From Nautilus pompilius (Eukaryota > Mollusca > Cephalopoda > Nautilida > Nautilidae): a stretch of DNA of 64,000 nt. The DNA lies in assembly GCA_018389105.1 (NCBI GenBank), contig JACATO010000330.1:992001-1056000 (forward strand), read 5' to 3'. Positions 13,301 to 26,700 of the stretch are shown one piece after another. A program made the translations under genes and the position numbers. The notes below the pieces were generated by a model. That model saw nothing but the letters and a program-made list of their open reading frames with translations. It had not been told where the DNA came from and searched no databases. The first letter of the stretch is position 1, and each line of letters starts with the position of its first letter.

Positions 13301-14250
13301 GTGCTATAGCAAAAAGTGATGGTGACAATTACAGCCAAAATCACCTTCTTGGAAGGACCTAGCCACCAGATACCAAATACTATTCTCAGCCAAAGACACA
13401 ATGCAAAGTACATTTCTCTTATCTCTCCATTTGTCTATATGGTTCATAGCAATTTATGTGACTTACAGATAAACAGAAACTACAGGAATAAGAGTTTAAG
13501 CAAAATGTCTCATAGAAAAAAGGTAAAAGCTTTTACTTGTATGTTGTTCTCAAACAGTACCAGTGTAACAAAGTTTGTTTTATAATGTTTGCTCAGGTTT
13601 GTTCATTGGTCACCTGTGGACAGTCTAATTTCATCACATAATTAAAAATTATAGAGGTGGGGGGAAGCATTATGGTATGGAGAGCCATCACAACCTTTTG
13701 CCAAGTTTGGTTGGTTGTTTTTTATCAGTAAAGTCCAGTTATGCATATACTCTGTTGGCCAGGTTTCTATAAACAGCCACTCAGTACAGTGTTTTCCAGG
13801 TATTCCTGCTGCCATCACCCTTTATTCAAAGTATTCTCCGGAAGCTTAAAAACTAAAATAATAGTCATATTTTAATCAGTTATAACAAACAGTGAACTAA
13901 CTGCATGAAAATTTGATTTTAAATATTAAACTTCAATAAAAGTTGCTTAAATTTCAGCATTTAATTCAGTATAATTTTGCATTAATTATTATGTAAGCTC
14001 AGATTTTTATTTGGTAAATGGTTGTATAATAATGATAACAATAAAAATCTCTCAGAGATAATGATAAACTTATAAATGCAAATTTAGAATCTGTACAAAA
14101 CCACAAAAATTTGTTATAGAAAAGAAAAAAGTATAACTTTATATAAATTTATTATTGTTGTTATCTTTAAGTTTGATGTTGATTGCATCATGTTACTTAT
14201 TATTCTTTAACTTAATTTCATTTCTGAAAACTCTATAAAGAAAGAAAAAA
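13301..14250. other. Upstream intergenic DNA of EXOSC8, no gene seen
   Basis: AT-rich with A/T runs. An 89-codon open stretch at 13316-13585 shows no domain, composition or splice support. Confidence 0.45.
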
Positions 14251-14423
14251 TTGCTAACGCATTTATGATGTGCGATCCACTGTCCGCTTCTTTCAATCCA
14301 AAATATTGGACGACCTTAGTAACGTGCGGGAAAGAACGTCGATGATTATTTGACGGAAGCATTTTATTTAGCCAACCAGAATCGCCGTTACATGTTACCA
14401 AGCTTCGCAGAGAAGAACAGAAA
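14251..14423 (+). promoter_or_regulatory. Probable EXOSC8 promoter/5' UTR region
   Basis: Immediately upstream of the EXOSC8 ATG, the sequence becomes visibly richer in G+C and CpG than its surroundings (for example tgtgcgatccactgtccgc, acgtgcgggaaagaacgtcg). No TATA box is evident at a conventional distance. This fits a housekeeping promoter but is inferred only from composition and position. Confidence 0.4.
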
Positions 14424-14704
14424 ATGGCGGAAGAATTCAAGTGAGTAATTTCCGTAGTAAATAAGCGATTTATTTTGATTATTGTTATTATTATTTTTTT
14501 TTTTTTTTTACCTTAAAGGCTCTGCCGCTTCTTGAACATCTTTGAGGAATATTCTAAATGCCGTAATTTAAATTCAAAGAATGTTGGTTGTCGACGATAC
14601 GGGGAAATTCTTCGTTAGTTTGCCAAAAGCCAGTTTCTCAGCTTCACTCATAAAGTTCGCAGTTTTACCCCTGTTATTATTATTAATTATTATTATTATT
14701 ATTA

Positions 14705-14744
<40 letters not shown>

Positions 14745-17700
14745 GTGTTGTTGTATCACATCTACAATAAACGTAAATTGCTTCGTTCGACTTTGGCTTT
14801 CACCGGTCCGGTAGGCAGTGCCAGAGGTAGTTGTTTTTCTCATAATTTACCAGGTTTCTATTCTTCACTTCCCAGCCGGTCAATTCTTTCTTTCTTGTAA
14901 ACAACCTTTTTTTTTTTTAAAAAATTTCTGACTGAAAACTTCCGAGTTAGCTCATTGTATTCATAATTATACATAGTAGGTTGTCCACTGCAAGGTCAGT
15001 TAATTGGGGAGTGTAGAAGATGCTTCACCCTGTGGTTTTGTTTTAGGTTCTTAAAGAGCTGAATATTGACTATTGGTGAAATGAATAGATCTTGGTTTTA
15101 TGATGAATAAAAACGCAACATTAAAGAAAATGCATATCTATTCACTTTCATAACAACCCCATATTAACTCATTAAAGTGATTGAAGTGTTCATTAGTTAG
15201 TTATTCTTTTTTCTTCTCTTTTACAAGTAATTTACATTGGCTCCTGTGGTTCAAAGATTGTATTATTAGAGATAGAGAAATTGTACTAACATTAACCTAA
15301 GAATATACATACTATAATTATGACAACTTTTTTAGTTTTGCAAACAAATAGTATATTTAAGGGCATTTTTAAAACTGCTGGAAGATGATCTGGCACCACA
15401 GGTTAAAAAAAAACCTTTTAAAAAAATGTTAGGAGTTATATAAAACTGTTGGATTTTTTGGGGTTAACAAAATGAGTTAAACATTTTTTTGTTTTTAATT
15501 TTTTTATTAATGCAAATTACCTTTATTTTTAACTTTACTTTTCCAATTGCAACACTTTACAACAACCTATATTTTCACAATTTACCATATAAACAATGCT
15601 ATCAAATCCTAAGAAATAGTTTCTCCATAGCAACCATGCTTACTAGCACTATCCATAGACCATGAAGTTGTATATAAGACTTATTTAAATAAAATTACAT
15701 GACAATGAATGAAATTAAAACATGACTATGCTACACAACAATAGACTGTAAGTAATTTGGTTTGCAATATAGCCAGTCAAATAGTTTACTTGTTTGTCTG
15801 TGGGGGATGTCCTTCAATTTGAGGATGTTATCTGAAAATAATTGTGAAAGTGGAAACTTCATTAATTGGAAAGTATTATATCAACAAGTGACAATGTGAA
15901 TCATAGTAGTAGTCAAGCATGGTGTTTGTTCACAAATGTCCTCATATATATCAGATTTGCACAAATCTGATATTTTGAGGGCACCAAAGTACTACAAGTG
16001 CATTTCTGCAAATAAAAATCTTAGTAGAGTGATAAACCACTGTGATTGGAAATGTAAACAGTTAAGAAAAGAAAATAGTCCACCTGTTTTACCTGAATTA
16101 GGATGACAGATATTGGAAATACAGTATTTACTTTTGATTTGCCTTATTTTCATTTACTTAAACAATTCCTGAAGCTATGGAATTATTTCTGAACCTAATT
16201 GTCACCCACCTTAAATTTTCCATGTGTTTGCAGCAATAAAACAGTTCATTGGGGTACATATGCTGTATATTGGAATTTTTAATATGGCTATAGACTTGGA
16301 CTTCCAACCATCTCTCTCTTTCCATGGCATAAAGATTTGTGCAGCTTCCAGAAATAGTTTTTCTTGATTTAGAACTGTCTAAGGAAGTGCACAGAGTATT
16401 GTATTTATCAGATGACTGATTCCCTTTTACTTAGATCCAGGGAAAAGGGAGTCCCATTTGTTTTACCTCCAAAGCAAAAATAATTGTCACTGAATAAAGA
16501 ATATTAATATAAACACTCCCTGAAATTCATAGTTAGAATAAATCATTCTACAACTGTTTCCAAAATACATAATGTTGCATCGAATACAAGGTCTGATCGA
16601 AAAGTTCTGGAACTAAATTTATTCAGACTAAAGCACAAAACAGTTAATCAAATTTATCTCCTTCAAAAGAAGTCCCCTCTTGATCAAACACAGTGATTCA
16701 AGAGCTCCTGCCACTCGTTGAAGCATCTTTGGTACTCTTCTATCATGATAGCTTTCAGTTCCCACATTGCATTTTGGTTGATGGTTGGCACATCCGGAAA
16801 TCTTTCCATTTAGGGTGCGTTACAATCTGGGTAGTATTAGCATGCAATCAATGAAACAAGATTAATGTTATAAAAATAATATTTACTGGCTATATTGAAA
16901 AGGTATAATGCTTTTGAGAAATATAGTGGAAAATAACTAATTTTGAAAATTCATCTCAACTCCAGCATTAGTAAAAAATAATGTCAACAGATAAGTTCAA
17001 ATTACAGAAATATATTGGAATACAATTACCACTATTATATCAAATACTAAAAAATTCTTTCAAATTTGCCATTTGGGCCAAGATGAATTTTGTTTTTATA
17101 GGAAGTTCATTAAGAAAAATTTTTTTCCTCTGATGCTGCTTGCTGCTTATCTTGAATTCCAAAAAAAAATTTTTTCAAGTAATTTAATGATTTTTACAAT
17201 TTTTTTTTTTATTTTGCTTTAGGATTGCTCAGCCACTGGAATATTACCGAACATTTTTGGTAAGCTTGTATAATCTCTGCTTTACATTCTGTGGGGTCCT
17301 GATGAATATTCTCCATGCAAAAGAGTTTCCTTTCAAATATTTTACTGATAAAACTAATCTAGAAAAGTCTGTAGTGCTGATATATAAAAAAAAAAAACAG
17401 AAAGAATGGAAAAAGGGGGTTCTGGCTTCATACATTTAATTGTGGAAATGGCATACTGCATTTGATGCCATTGTAATGAATATTTTGACCCAAATAATAT
17501 CCTTGGATAAGACTGTTACAGCCGTGGTGAGACTTGGTTGTGAGCAATATTGTGGCTTGATTGTCTCACCTTTTGTGGTGCACCAGTTACCTAGGTTTCC
17601 TGTTTGACACAGTCACACTGGGATTTTGGAAAGCATGGAGTGTGGGCTCAAAGTGTTGTTTCCCCACTGAGAATGAATTGTTCAAGCTAAAGTGAAAATC

Positions 17701-20700
17701 TACAGAATGAAAGTTTGTGCTGTCTACACCTTGCCACGAATTTCTGGTGTCAACCCCTGCTGAAGATGTCCCATACAGACTAAAGTGAGCTCGAGACTGT
17801 TAGAAGAGTTGTTTTAGAATTAAAATTTTTAAAAATTAAAGAACAACAATACTGAGGAAGAACAGGTAACTGATAGAATAATGGTAAGAAAAAATATATA
17901 GAGATCATTCAAGAAATTACCTGGGTTGTAATAAATTATTAAACTCATAATATTTTTTGCTTATTTTAATAAGTATATCAATCGTATGCAAGTTTGACAC
18001 CACCGGGAAAATTTCCATGTCGAACCCTGAAAGGTGTTATAATAAAACAATACTATAATACATGCCTGGGGTGTTATTTTTTAAAAAAAATTCATATATT
18101 TACAAAGTTTTTCCTTTTAGTTTATTTTGATATAATGTTGGTCTAATATTCTAATCTCTATCTTTATATTGATGTCTTGAAACTGAAATTTGAGGTTTTT
18201 GTAGTGTCTGGCACTATGAAAGTAGCCAACAATTGTACCCTCTATTTTTTTTATTCATCTTTTATAGTTTGAGATTTACTTGTAGCAGAGAAAAAACTAT
18301 CAAGCGATAACAGTTTTTCATGTACATCAAGTGTTGAAAAGTAACTTGTCTTAAATAGGAATGAAAGAAAAGGTAATAACGGAAATTTTTTAAGTTGCAG
18401 ATGCTGCGAAATGTACCTGGCTACACCTTAAATTTTGTGTACACAACAGAGACAGCGATTAATTTTAATTTTGTTGATGGCTTCAGTTTGTTTTTGTTTT
18501 AAATCTTGATTTCCTAAATACTACTTAAAAAAAAAGAAACCCTTAATTTAAGTATTGTAGATATAATATAATCTGTGGTATCTACATGCTTAGAGTTTTG
18601 ACATCACCAAAGAGTGATCTCTTTACATAATGCTACAAGACCAACCTAGTTTTGGGAACTCATCCAGTTTTCTGTACATCCTAAGCATGATATGGTGCTG
18701 CTGTAACAGATGTTAAAATGACAGCTCGTATTGCCTCAGAACAGTCCTCAAGGCTTGATTGGCAATCATTTTCAGCCATGTTTGTTTGTTCTGATGTTTC
18801 ATGATTGCTGTTGTGTCCAGAAATGCAAAGTATTCTGAGATCATTGTGCTCACACTACTGGCAGTAGTGTATTGCTTTTCTCAATTAGCATCTTTTTAAA
18901 TGATTTTTATTCAATCAATTCCCACATTTTCTCAACTAATACTTCCATTTTATTCATTAAAAGAGGATAGTATTAGTGTAATTCTATAAAACCATAAATA
19001 AAAATATTGTTATGGTACTCTAATAAGTGCATTATATAATGCTATGAACATTCAGATTAAATCTGGTTGAAATACCACCACCACAATGGTATCAGGCCAG
19101 ATTTATTCGAACATCTCTAGTGTTAATTTGTAAATTGTTATGTTTAACTTTAAAAGAAAAAGAAAATGATTATGCACTGTTTTTAAAAACTTTTTTATTT
19201 CAGCACAAGATTTATTGATTCATGAAACCACTAACTAATTGCAGATCTCCAAACCAAAATGTATAAAAAAACAAACACAATTCTTCATGCCACAATCTAA
19301 ACAAAGAGAAACTGTTTTGAAATATGTAATGGCCCTCTGGGTACTGGTTGATAAAGTTGTCACTTGTTGACTTTTTTTTTTGTATGGTGGGCATCTGTAA
19401 AATATCAAGATACAGTAAATAGTTGGGTAATGTTGACTTTGAGGTAACCATTAATGGCATGTTCGTGGCATTGTTGATTTTCACTTTTATGGCCAAAAAT
19501 GTTTTTTTGTGCTCATTTGAAATAGAGATCAGGCTATCATAACAATTTATTCATGATGAAATACATGGCTGTCATAAGAAGAGAGTGGGTACTCTCTCTC
19601 TTCTTTTCCCTTCAAACCACACACACACACTCTGAGGCAAAAGGTAGATTTATATCAAACTGCACAAACACCGTCTAAAGGATGGCATGCAACAAGCTGT
19701 TTAATCATCATATTTCATCAGAAAAAGTGCCAGCTTGGAATACATGGTAGTAATTTGATTACACATTAACCATAAGTCCTAGTTTCATTTTTCCTGAGTA
19801 ACAGGGTTTTGGCAGGATGGCTTTAGTGTACAAAATACTCGAATGACAACATTTTGAACATTATCATGAATAAGTGTTGTACTATTTCACCGTATTTTCT
19901 GGTGTATAAGAAAATTGGTTTTTTTTTTCCATATATATACTAACAAGGAAATTACTTAACAAATCTTCCTGCCAGATAGATAGAGTGAAGAATCTTAATT
20001 TCACTATTTCAAAGTTTTGATTTTCTTTTTCTAGAAGAAATGCTATATTGGTTTTGCTCGTTAGATTACACTGGTCTACAGTCAAAATGCTTCTGAAACA
20101 ATTGAGGTCAATCTTGACTAATTGTGGGTCACTGAGAACGGAAATGATGTTTAAAATTGTTGATAAGCTCTAGTTTTCAAGTTACAGTACTTTGTCACAA
20201 TGAGTACAAACATGCACATGTATACATGGAGTACATCAGACTCTCTCAATTTCAGTGTTGTTTCAGCTGTCGAACGAGGTGGTTGTGCATAGTAATTTTC
20301 CTTATCATTGAAGGGTAAGTTATATTTATATTTATTTATAAATTTATATTGATATTTATTTATTTCTAAAAATAAATATTCTATAAACCAAACCGTCTAG
20401 ATGTCGCTAAGATGCCTACATATTGATGTATCAAGTTATTAAGTATTGTTACTTCTTACCTTCTAGTTTTTACTTCTGCTCTTTCAGATGCCTAGTACTT
20501 GTGTGAACAAGGCAGATGACTTCTGCTACATTTGTGGTGAAGTGACTTATGCATTGCAGAAGCACAGTATAACTGCTATGGTTAGGAAAGCCTACCACCT
20601 GTATTTTGGATGTAAAATTGGCGATCAGGACAAGAAGTGGGCCCCTCACATATGCTGCAACACATGTGCAACGAATCTTCACCAGTGGTTGAACAGGAAA

Positions 20701-23700
20701 AAGAAATGTATGCCTTTTGCTGTGCCAATGACTTTGAGAAAGCCAACAGATCATAGCAGCAGCTGTTACTTCTGCATGATGCCTCCAGTTTGGAACGGTT
20801 TGTCAAGGAAGAAAAAGCAGACTGCGCGGCATCCAAACATTCCATCAGCTATGAAGGACTACCAGTTCCCCATGCACTGGAATCATTCTCAATTGAGTCA
20901 GATGAGGAAGAGGATAAGGATTCTAGTCCTGGACCATCAATGTCACATGACCCAGATTTTGACCAGAAATCCTCCTGTGAACCACACCTCATAACTCAAG
21001 GTGAACTGCACAATCTTGTCAGGGATCTGGAGCTACCCAAGAGTAAGGCAGAGCTGTTAGGCTCTAGACTACAGCAGTGCAATCTCCTGGCAGCTGATGG
21101 TAGGGTTTCCAGATTCCATGACCGTCAAAAGGAATTCAACTCATTCTTCATCATGGAGGGTGATCATGTGGCCTGCAACAATATCACTGGTCTGATGGCA
21201 GCCCTCAACATAGTTCATGAGTCATAAAGCTGTTTTGCTTCATAACGGGAATGTTTTGCCATCAATTCCATTGGGGTATGCAGCCCATATGAAGGAAACT
21301 TATGAAAACATGAAACAGCTTTTGAGGTGCATAAACTATGACCAGCATCAGTGGCAGGTCAGTGGCAACTTGAAAGTTTTGCTCTTGTGATGTGGCTGCA
21401 GGTTGGATACACACAGTACTGCTGTTTTCCTTGTGAATGGGATAGTTGTGCGAGAGATTCCCACTATGTCAAGAGAGACTGGCCACTCTGTCCATCATTG
21501 GAGCCTGGGTAGAAAAACATTCAGCATCCACCACTTGTTGAATCAAGCAAGATTTTGTTACCACCCTTACACACAAAAGTAGGCCTGATGAAGAACTTTG
21601 TCAAAGCCACGGACAAAGCAGAAACAGCTTTCATGTACCTCACTACAAAATTTCCCAGATTAAGTGATGCAAAGATAAAGGAAGGTGTTTTTATTGGTCC
21701 TCAGATTCATGAACTACTTCGCAATAGTGAATTTGACTGTGTGCTGCATGGCATGGGAAGCATTCAAGTTAGTGGCTACAAGATTTCTTGGAAATAAGAA
21801 GGCAGAAAACTACAAGGAGTTGGTGGAAAACCTTATCAAGGCATATAAATGCATGGGATGCAATATGCCACTCAAGATACATTTTTTTGGACTCTCATCT
21901 GGATATTTTCCCACCAAACTGCGGAGCAGTAAGTGATGAGCATGGTGAGCAATTTCAGCCATGGAGAAATGGTATCAAGGTAAATGGAGTCCAGCAATGC
22001 TTGCAGATTACTGCTGGATGGTGATAAGAGATGTTCCATTTAATGCCTACAAACGACAAGCCAAAAGGCGTAGAGTAGACACTGATTAAGGACTGAATTA
22101 GTAAGTGTTACAAGTGTTAAAAGTGTTCCATGATTGAAAACCTTCTATGTAAACCATATACAGAATATGTGAAATTAAAATAAAGATAAAAAATATATAT
22201 TTCTTGTATCTTTGGAACGATAGGCCAACCAACAATTTTAATTGTTATATTTGAATTCAGCACGTCAAAATGCATGATAAATAACTAATTTAATCTCAGA
22301 AGCAGAGAACTTTTGAAAAATCATTGACCAGTGTTATTTTCCATTTTTTTTTACACAGACATTGTTTAATGTTTATGGATTTATAAATGTTAATCATCAT
22401 TATTCACTTGGAATACAAAGAAATGGGTTTACTGAAGGGTCATTTTGTATCAGATCAAATTTTAAGAAAGTGGCTCAGTTCACTGTGTCAGATTTTTATG
22501 AAACTTCTGATGGTGCATTGGGCTCCTAGAAAGGTTAATAAAGTTGTGGCCCCAGCTCCCACTAGTTCCAAAGATGCAGAACCTCAACCATGGAGTACTT
22601 GAGTAAAAAAAAAAAAAATTATTCTTCATTTTACACCTGTAACAAAATCCACGAATTAAGAAAGACCAACAATAAATTCTACTGAATCCTGTGAATTAGA
22701 AAATCTTTTTCAAAACAAATTTTTATTGATAATTTAAATGAGTGGGTGGATGATGTACAAACTTGTTTCTTTGATATGACAGATTTTCTTTTCTTGGAGC
22801 TGCCAGCAGGGTATCTACTTAGTTACCCCAACACTTGTAGAAGGAAATAGTTTACTTTTTAACAATTCCCTAAAATTAGAATATAGAAGGTGGAAGGAAG
22901 GTGATTTGCAGAATGTATTAAATGATTCCAGAAATAAATTTATTTTAATTATAACATAAGAATAAACAAAAAAAAAAAAACAGCATTAAAGATACTAAAT
23001 AATTAACTTCTGCACAAATGGTAGTATCTTGGTATAGATGAATGATAATGGAGTGTACTATTTTTATTATAGATGTAGTAAATGAGTGTCAAATCAAAGC
23101 TAATGAATGTACAGCAGGAGATACTAAATAAGGTAAATATAGCTATTAGTAACAATGTAGGAACAGGTATTAAACAAACCATAATACTGTTCCTAAGTAA
23201 CGAAACAAAGCTACTGGTAACTGTTTACTAAGTAACAGATTTTCATTACAGGTATAGGAAAATAGTTTCTATCCCTGTATTACTGGAACTATGGAATTCA
23301 GGCTCATTTCTCTTGACAGTACATGGAAATATTGTTAATCATTTAAATTTGCCTATGATCTGAGCTGTTTTTAGTATGCCATTTAAATATGCTATCTAAA
23401 GTAGTAGATAATGTCAGTTAATGGTGAGGGGGGATATGGCTGACTAGGTTTCGTGTTGACTTTAGTTTTAAAAGCTATCTTGCAGTTGGTCACTATGGAT
23501 GGATGGTTATAGAGAAAGCTACTGTCTTCTCGTGATTTTGATTTATACAAGTGCAGGAATAGTGAGGTCGGCACTGTTTTTACTTAGGTGTTTTGAGTAG
23601 AGGTTAATTATAAATATGATTCTGTAGATATACGAGCTATTGTACTTATGTCCTAGGATCTTCTTTTTTAGTTAGTGATCCCCCATGTCTGGAAATCTCT

Positions 23701-26700
23701 CAAAGTCTATAAGTTAGGTGGTGGCAATATTTTTAGTATTAAATTCAAATATCAGTAAATTTGTCACAAGTAGTGAACTGGTTTTGTAGATGTACAGGGA
23801 AACCCAACACTAGTCAGGTACAAAGATATCCCCATAATTCAATAAGAATGTCTTCACGGTGCCAACAAAAGTATGCCATCCCCAGCTACAGACTACCAAG
23901 GACTTCCTCCTGGTCTTACAGGAAGAGTAGAGGAATATCACACAGTTCTGCAACAGTTGATGTTTGTAGATCACAAGGGTCTGGTTATTATGCAAACAAG
24001 AGGCACTGGACCACAAGTGACCCTCTGTCTCTTTGGATTGTAGTGTTGTCATAAATGAACTTAGCTGTAGTTTCTTTTCTTTTTTTTTTTTGACTGTTAG
24101 CTCACAACATGCAGCAATATCTTTGTAGATTTATAGAGGCAGGTGACACTGAATAAGTGTATTACATAAACTTGATGCATAATTCTTAAGAATACATACA
24201 TTGGCTGGCCATGTTAATAGGACTTATATACCTTTCAGACTTTAGCTGCAAATCAGATGAGATGACAGGTGATTCCTGCAGCAATATATATGACTTGGAC
24301 AAGCACGTCTGCAGTCAGATATTGGAAAGATGAAGACATTACATTATTCGAAAAAAAGGCATGATAGTGGGTGCATGTCTAGTAAGGGCCACAGTAGCCA
24401 AGACACTAGTTTATCAGCAATGACAAAAGATGGAGAAAATGTCTGCTGTGAGGGGCATTTATGGCTATAGACACTAATAGAAAGAGGAGTAATGTTCAGC
24501 CATTGTCAAACAATATACCAACAAACACATTCAATGGAGAGTAATCTACACCCATCTCCAGCTGTACCTCACCAAGAACATTGTGTAAACTACTGATCAC
24601 AGTTACCATCAAAAGAAGATACTTTGTATGGTGTAAGGAGCACAGACTAAGGACTAGTGAAGTGATACTCTATAATGATTCATTCTTTGCCCTTTTTTGC
24701 ATAGATAGAAGACAGATTTGGAGGAAGCTATACAAATAACTTTATCCTTTTTGTGTGGTCCAAACTGTCTAGCTTCTGGTGGTGGAGTCAGGGTTTAGGC
24801 CATGTTCTGCTTAGGTATTTCTCATGGCCAACACAATCTTCAGCTCTCAATCCAATTGAGCATATGTAGGATAAATTTGAAAAAAACATTTTCCATGACA
24901 ACTTTCATGTAATATTAATGACAGAGATGTCCCTCAGGACACCTTCCAGCACCTTGTGAATTCTATGCCACATCATGTGATGGCTGTTATTTAGGAAAAA
25001 GGTAGCCCAACCTGTTAGGTATGGGTCTTAATAAAGTTTCTGGCCAGTATTTATCAAGGGCTCTGTTCCAGGAGCATTTTAAGTTAATTGTAAGATGCTT
25101 CTGTTTAATTTACCTATTCCACTTTTCATGGTGAATTTCCAAGCTTTGCTACTTAAATTAATAAAATTAAGTATCAAGCCATTTTGGATCTTGAAATCCC
25201 CATTTATATGATTCTGTATGCTAACCCTTCTTTTTTTCCTGAAGAGATTTAACTTCGCTGGTCTACATATTTGGTTTTTTTACAAAGTTGTTTATTAGCA
25301 TGAAAACATTAACAGGTTTGAGCTACTCCACCTGAACTTTTAACACCAGTCTAGGTTTGCACTGTGAACCATAGTGAGAGAGATTACCCAGGCAAATCGT
25401 TTTCTTCTAAACCCGATGGTTTTAAAACTATAATGAAATGTTACAAATGTGATCTATAGAGGGAGAGATTAATAAAATAAAAAAGTTTGAAGAATTTGTT
25501 TGTTTTCTTTAAACAGTTACAAATGCCACATTGTAATCTATGATCATGCCTAATGCATGGTACTTTATCTGTGTTTGTCTTTGCTTTCTGTCTGGATTTT
25601 TACTGGAACAAACTGAACAGTGCAATAAATAACTTGGAATCAATGTTGTTAGATTGTTGGTTCTTAGACTATGATTCAAGATCGTTTCTTTTATCTATTT
25701 AAAATAGCTTTTAGATCGACATTTGTCTAAGGACACAGATGTTCACTCAACACTAATCAATATGCACACACACCTTTATATCCTGCCTTCTGCTAACTCA
25801 GAATCAATTCAAATTCAGTTTTCAAAATAGCAGTTTGAAGGTTTATTACTGTTCTATATTATGAAGACTGAGTGCTATTTTCTCTCAAACATTTAACTCC
25901 AAAGGGGCTTCTGTTCGTTCATGTATATTTGTGAAAGTAAAAGTAATTTTTTAAAACTGGCTGGGTGGCGGTTTTACACACGATAGGGTTGAATGCTTTA
26001 TGATGGCAAAGCTACGTGGTGTTCCGCAGAATTAAAGCAATGTCAATGTACCTTCTGCATTTGAAAATCTACAGTTATCACTCAAAACTTGGCAAATTTA
26101 CTCTGTTCGTGTTAAATGGTTACTTTTGGCTTTTCCATCAGTAGTAACACTGAAAGCTACTTTGGTAATCTATTTCTTTCACCACCATTGTTGTTTACCT
26201 GAGTGCAATGGATATTTATATTTTTGGGTTCAGGTGGCATGAAGTGAGAAACAGCCACTGCAGAAATAGCAACATTGCATACCAAAACCCTGATGGAACT
26301 ATCATCAGAGATGGTTTCCTGACACGAGATTGGGGCAAAATGAGGAAGAGAATCAGTGCCAAACAGTTCACCCTCGAAAATGACCTCTATTTCCCAGCAT
26401 TAGACATGAGATAGGACTCACCTAGAAATAATGTATCACTACTATCTACATTCTAGATAGACCTGGTCTGCTATTAAAACACTTATTTGGGTATTAGACT
26501 TATTTAATGGTTTGTGGCTTCTTGTCATCTTTATTCTATCAGACAGTGACTCATTATTCTGTTATTTTAAGAATCACCAGAATATGTCAGTATAATTGAT
26601 AAAAAGTTAATCTGTGGTACACTTAAGTGATAAAAGCATCTGTGTTGCATAAAGGATTTGTTGTTTGATTGCGAAAAACCTTAAGATTACTATTAAGTAA

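Noticed and set aside
14574..14843. Open frames on both strands with poly-Asn / poly-Leu-Ile
   Set aside because: Produced by the (ATT)n microsatellite inside EXOSC8 intron 1, not by a gene.
17244..17439. Overlapping 60-63 codon frames on both strands
   Set aside because: They cover EXOSC8 exon 2 and read through its donor site; only 17223-17259 is coding.
19212..20085. Minus-strand open frames of 94 and 67 codons
   Set aside because: No recognisable motif and no matching splice sites.
20470..20845. Minus-strand open frames opposite the Cys-rich pseudogene
   Set aside because: Shadows of the plus-strand coding sequence.
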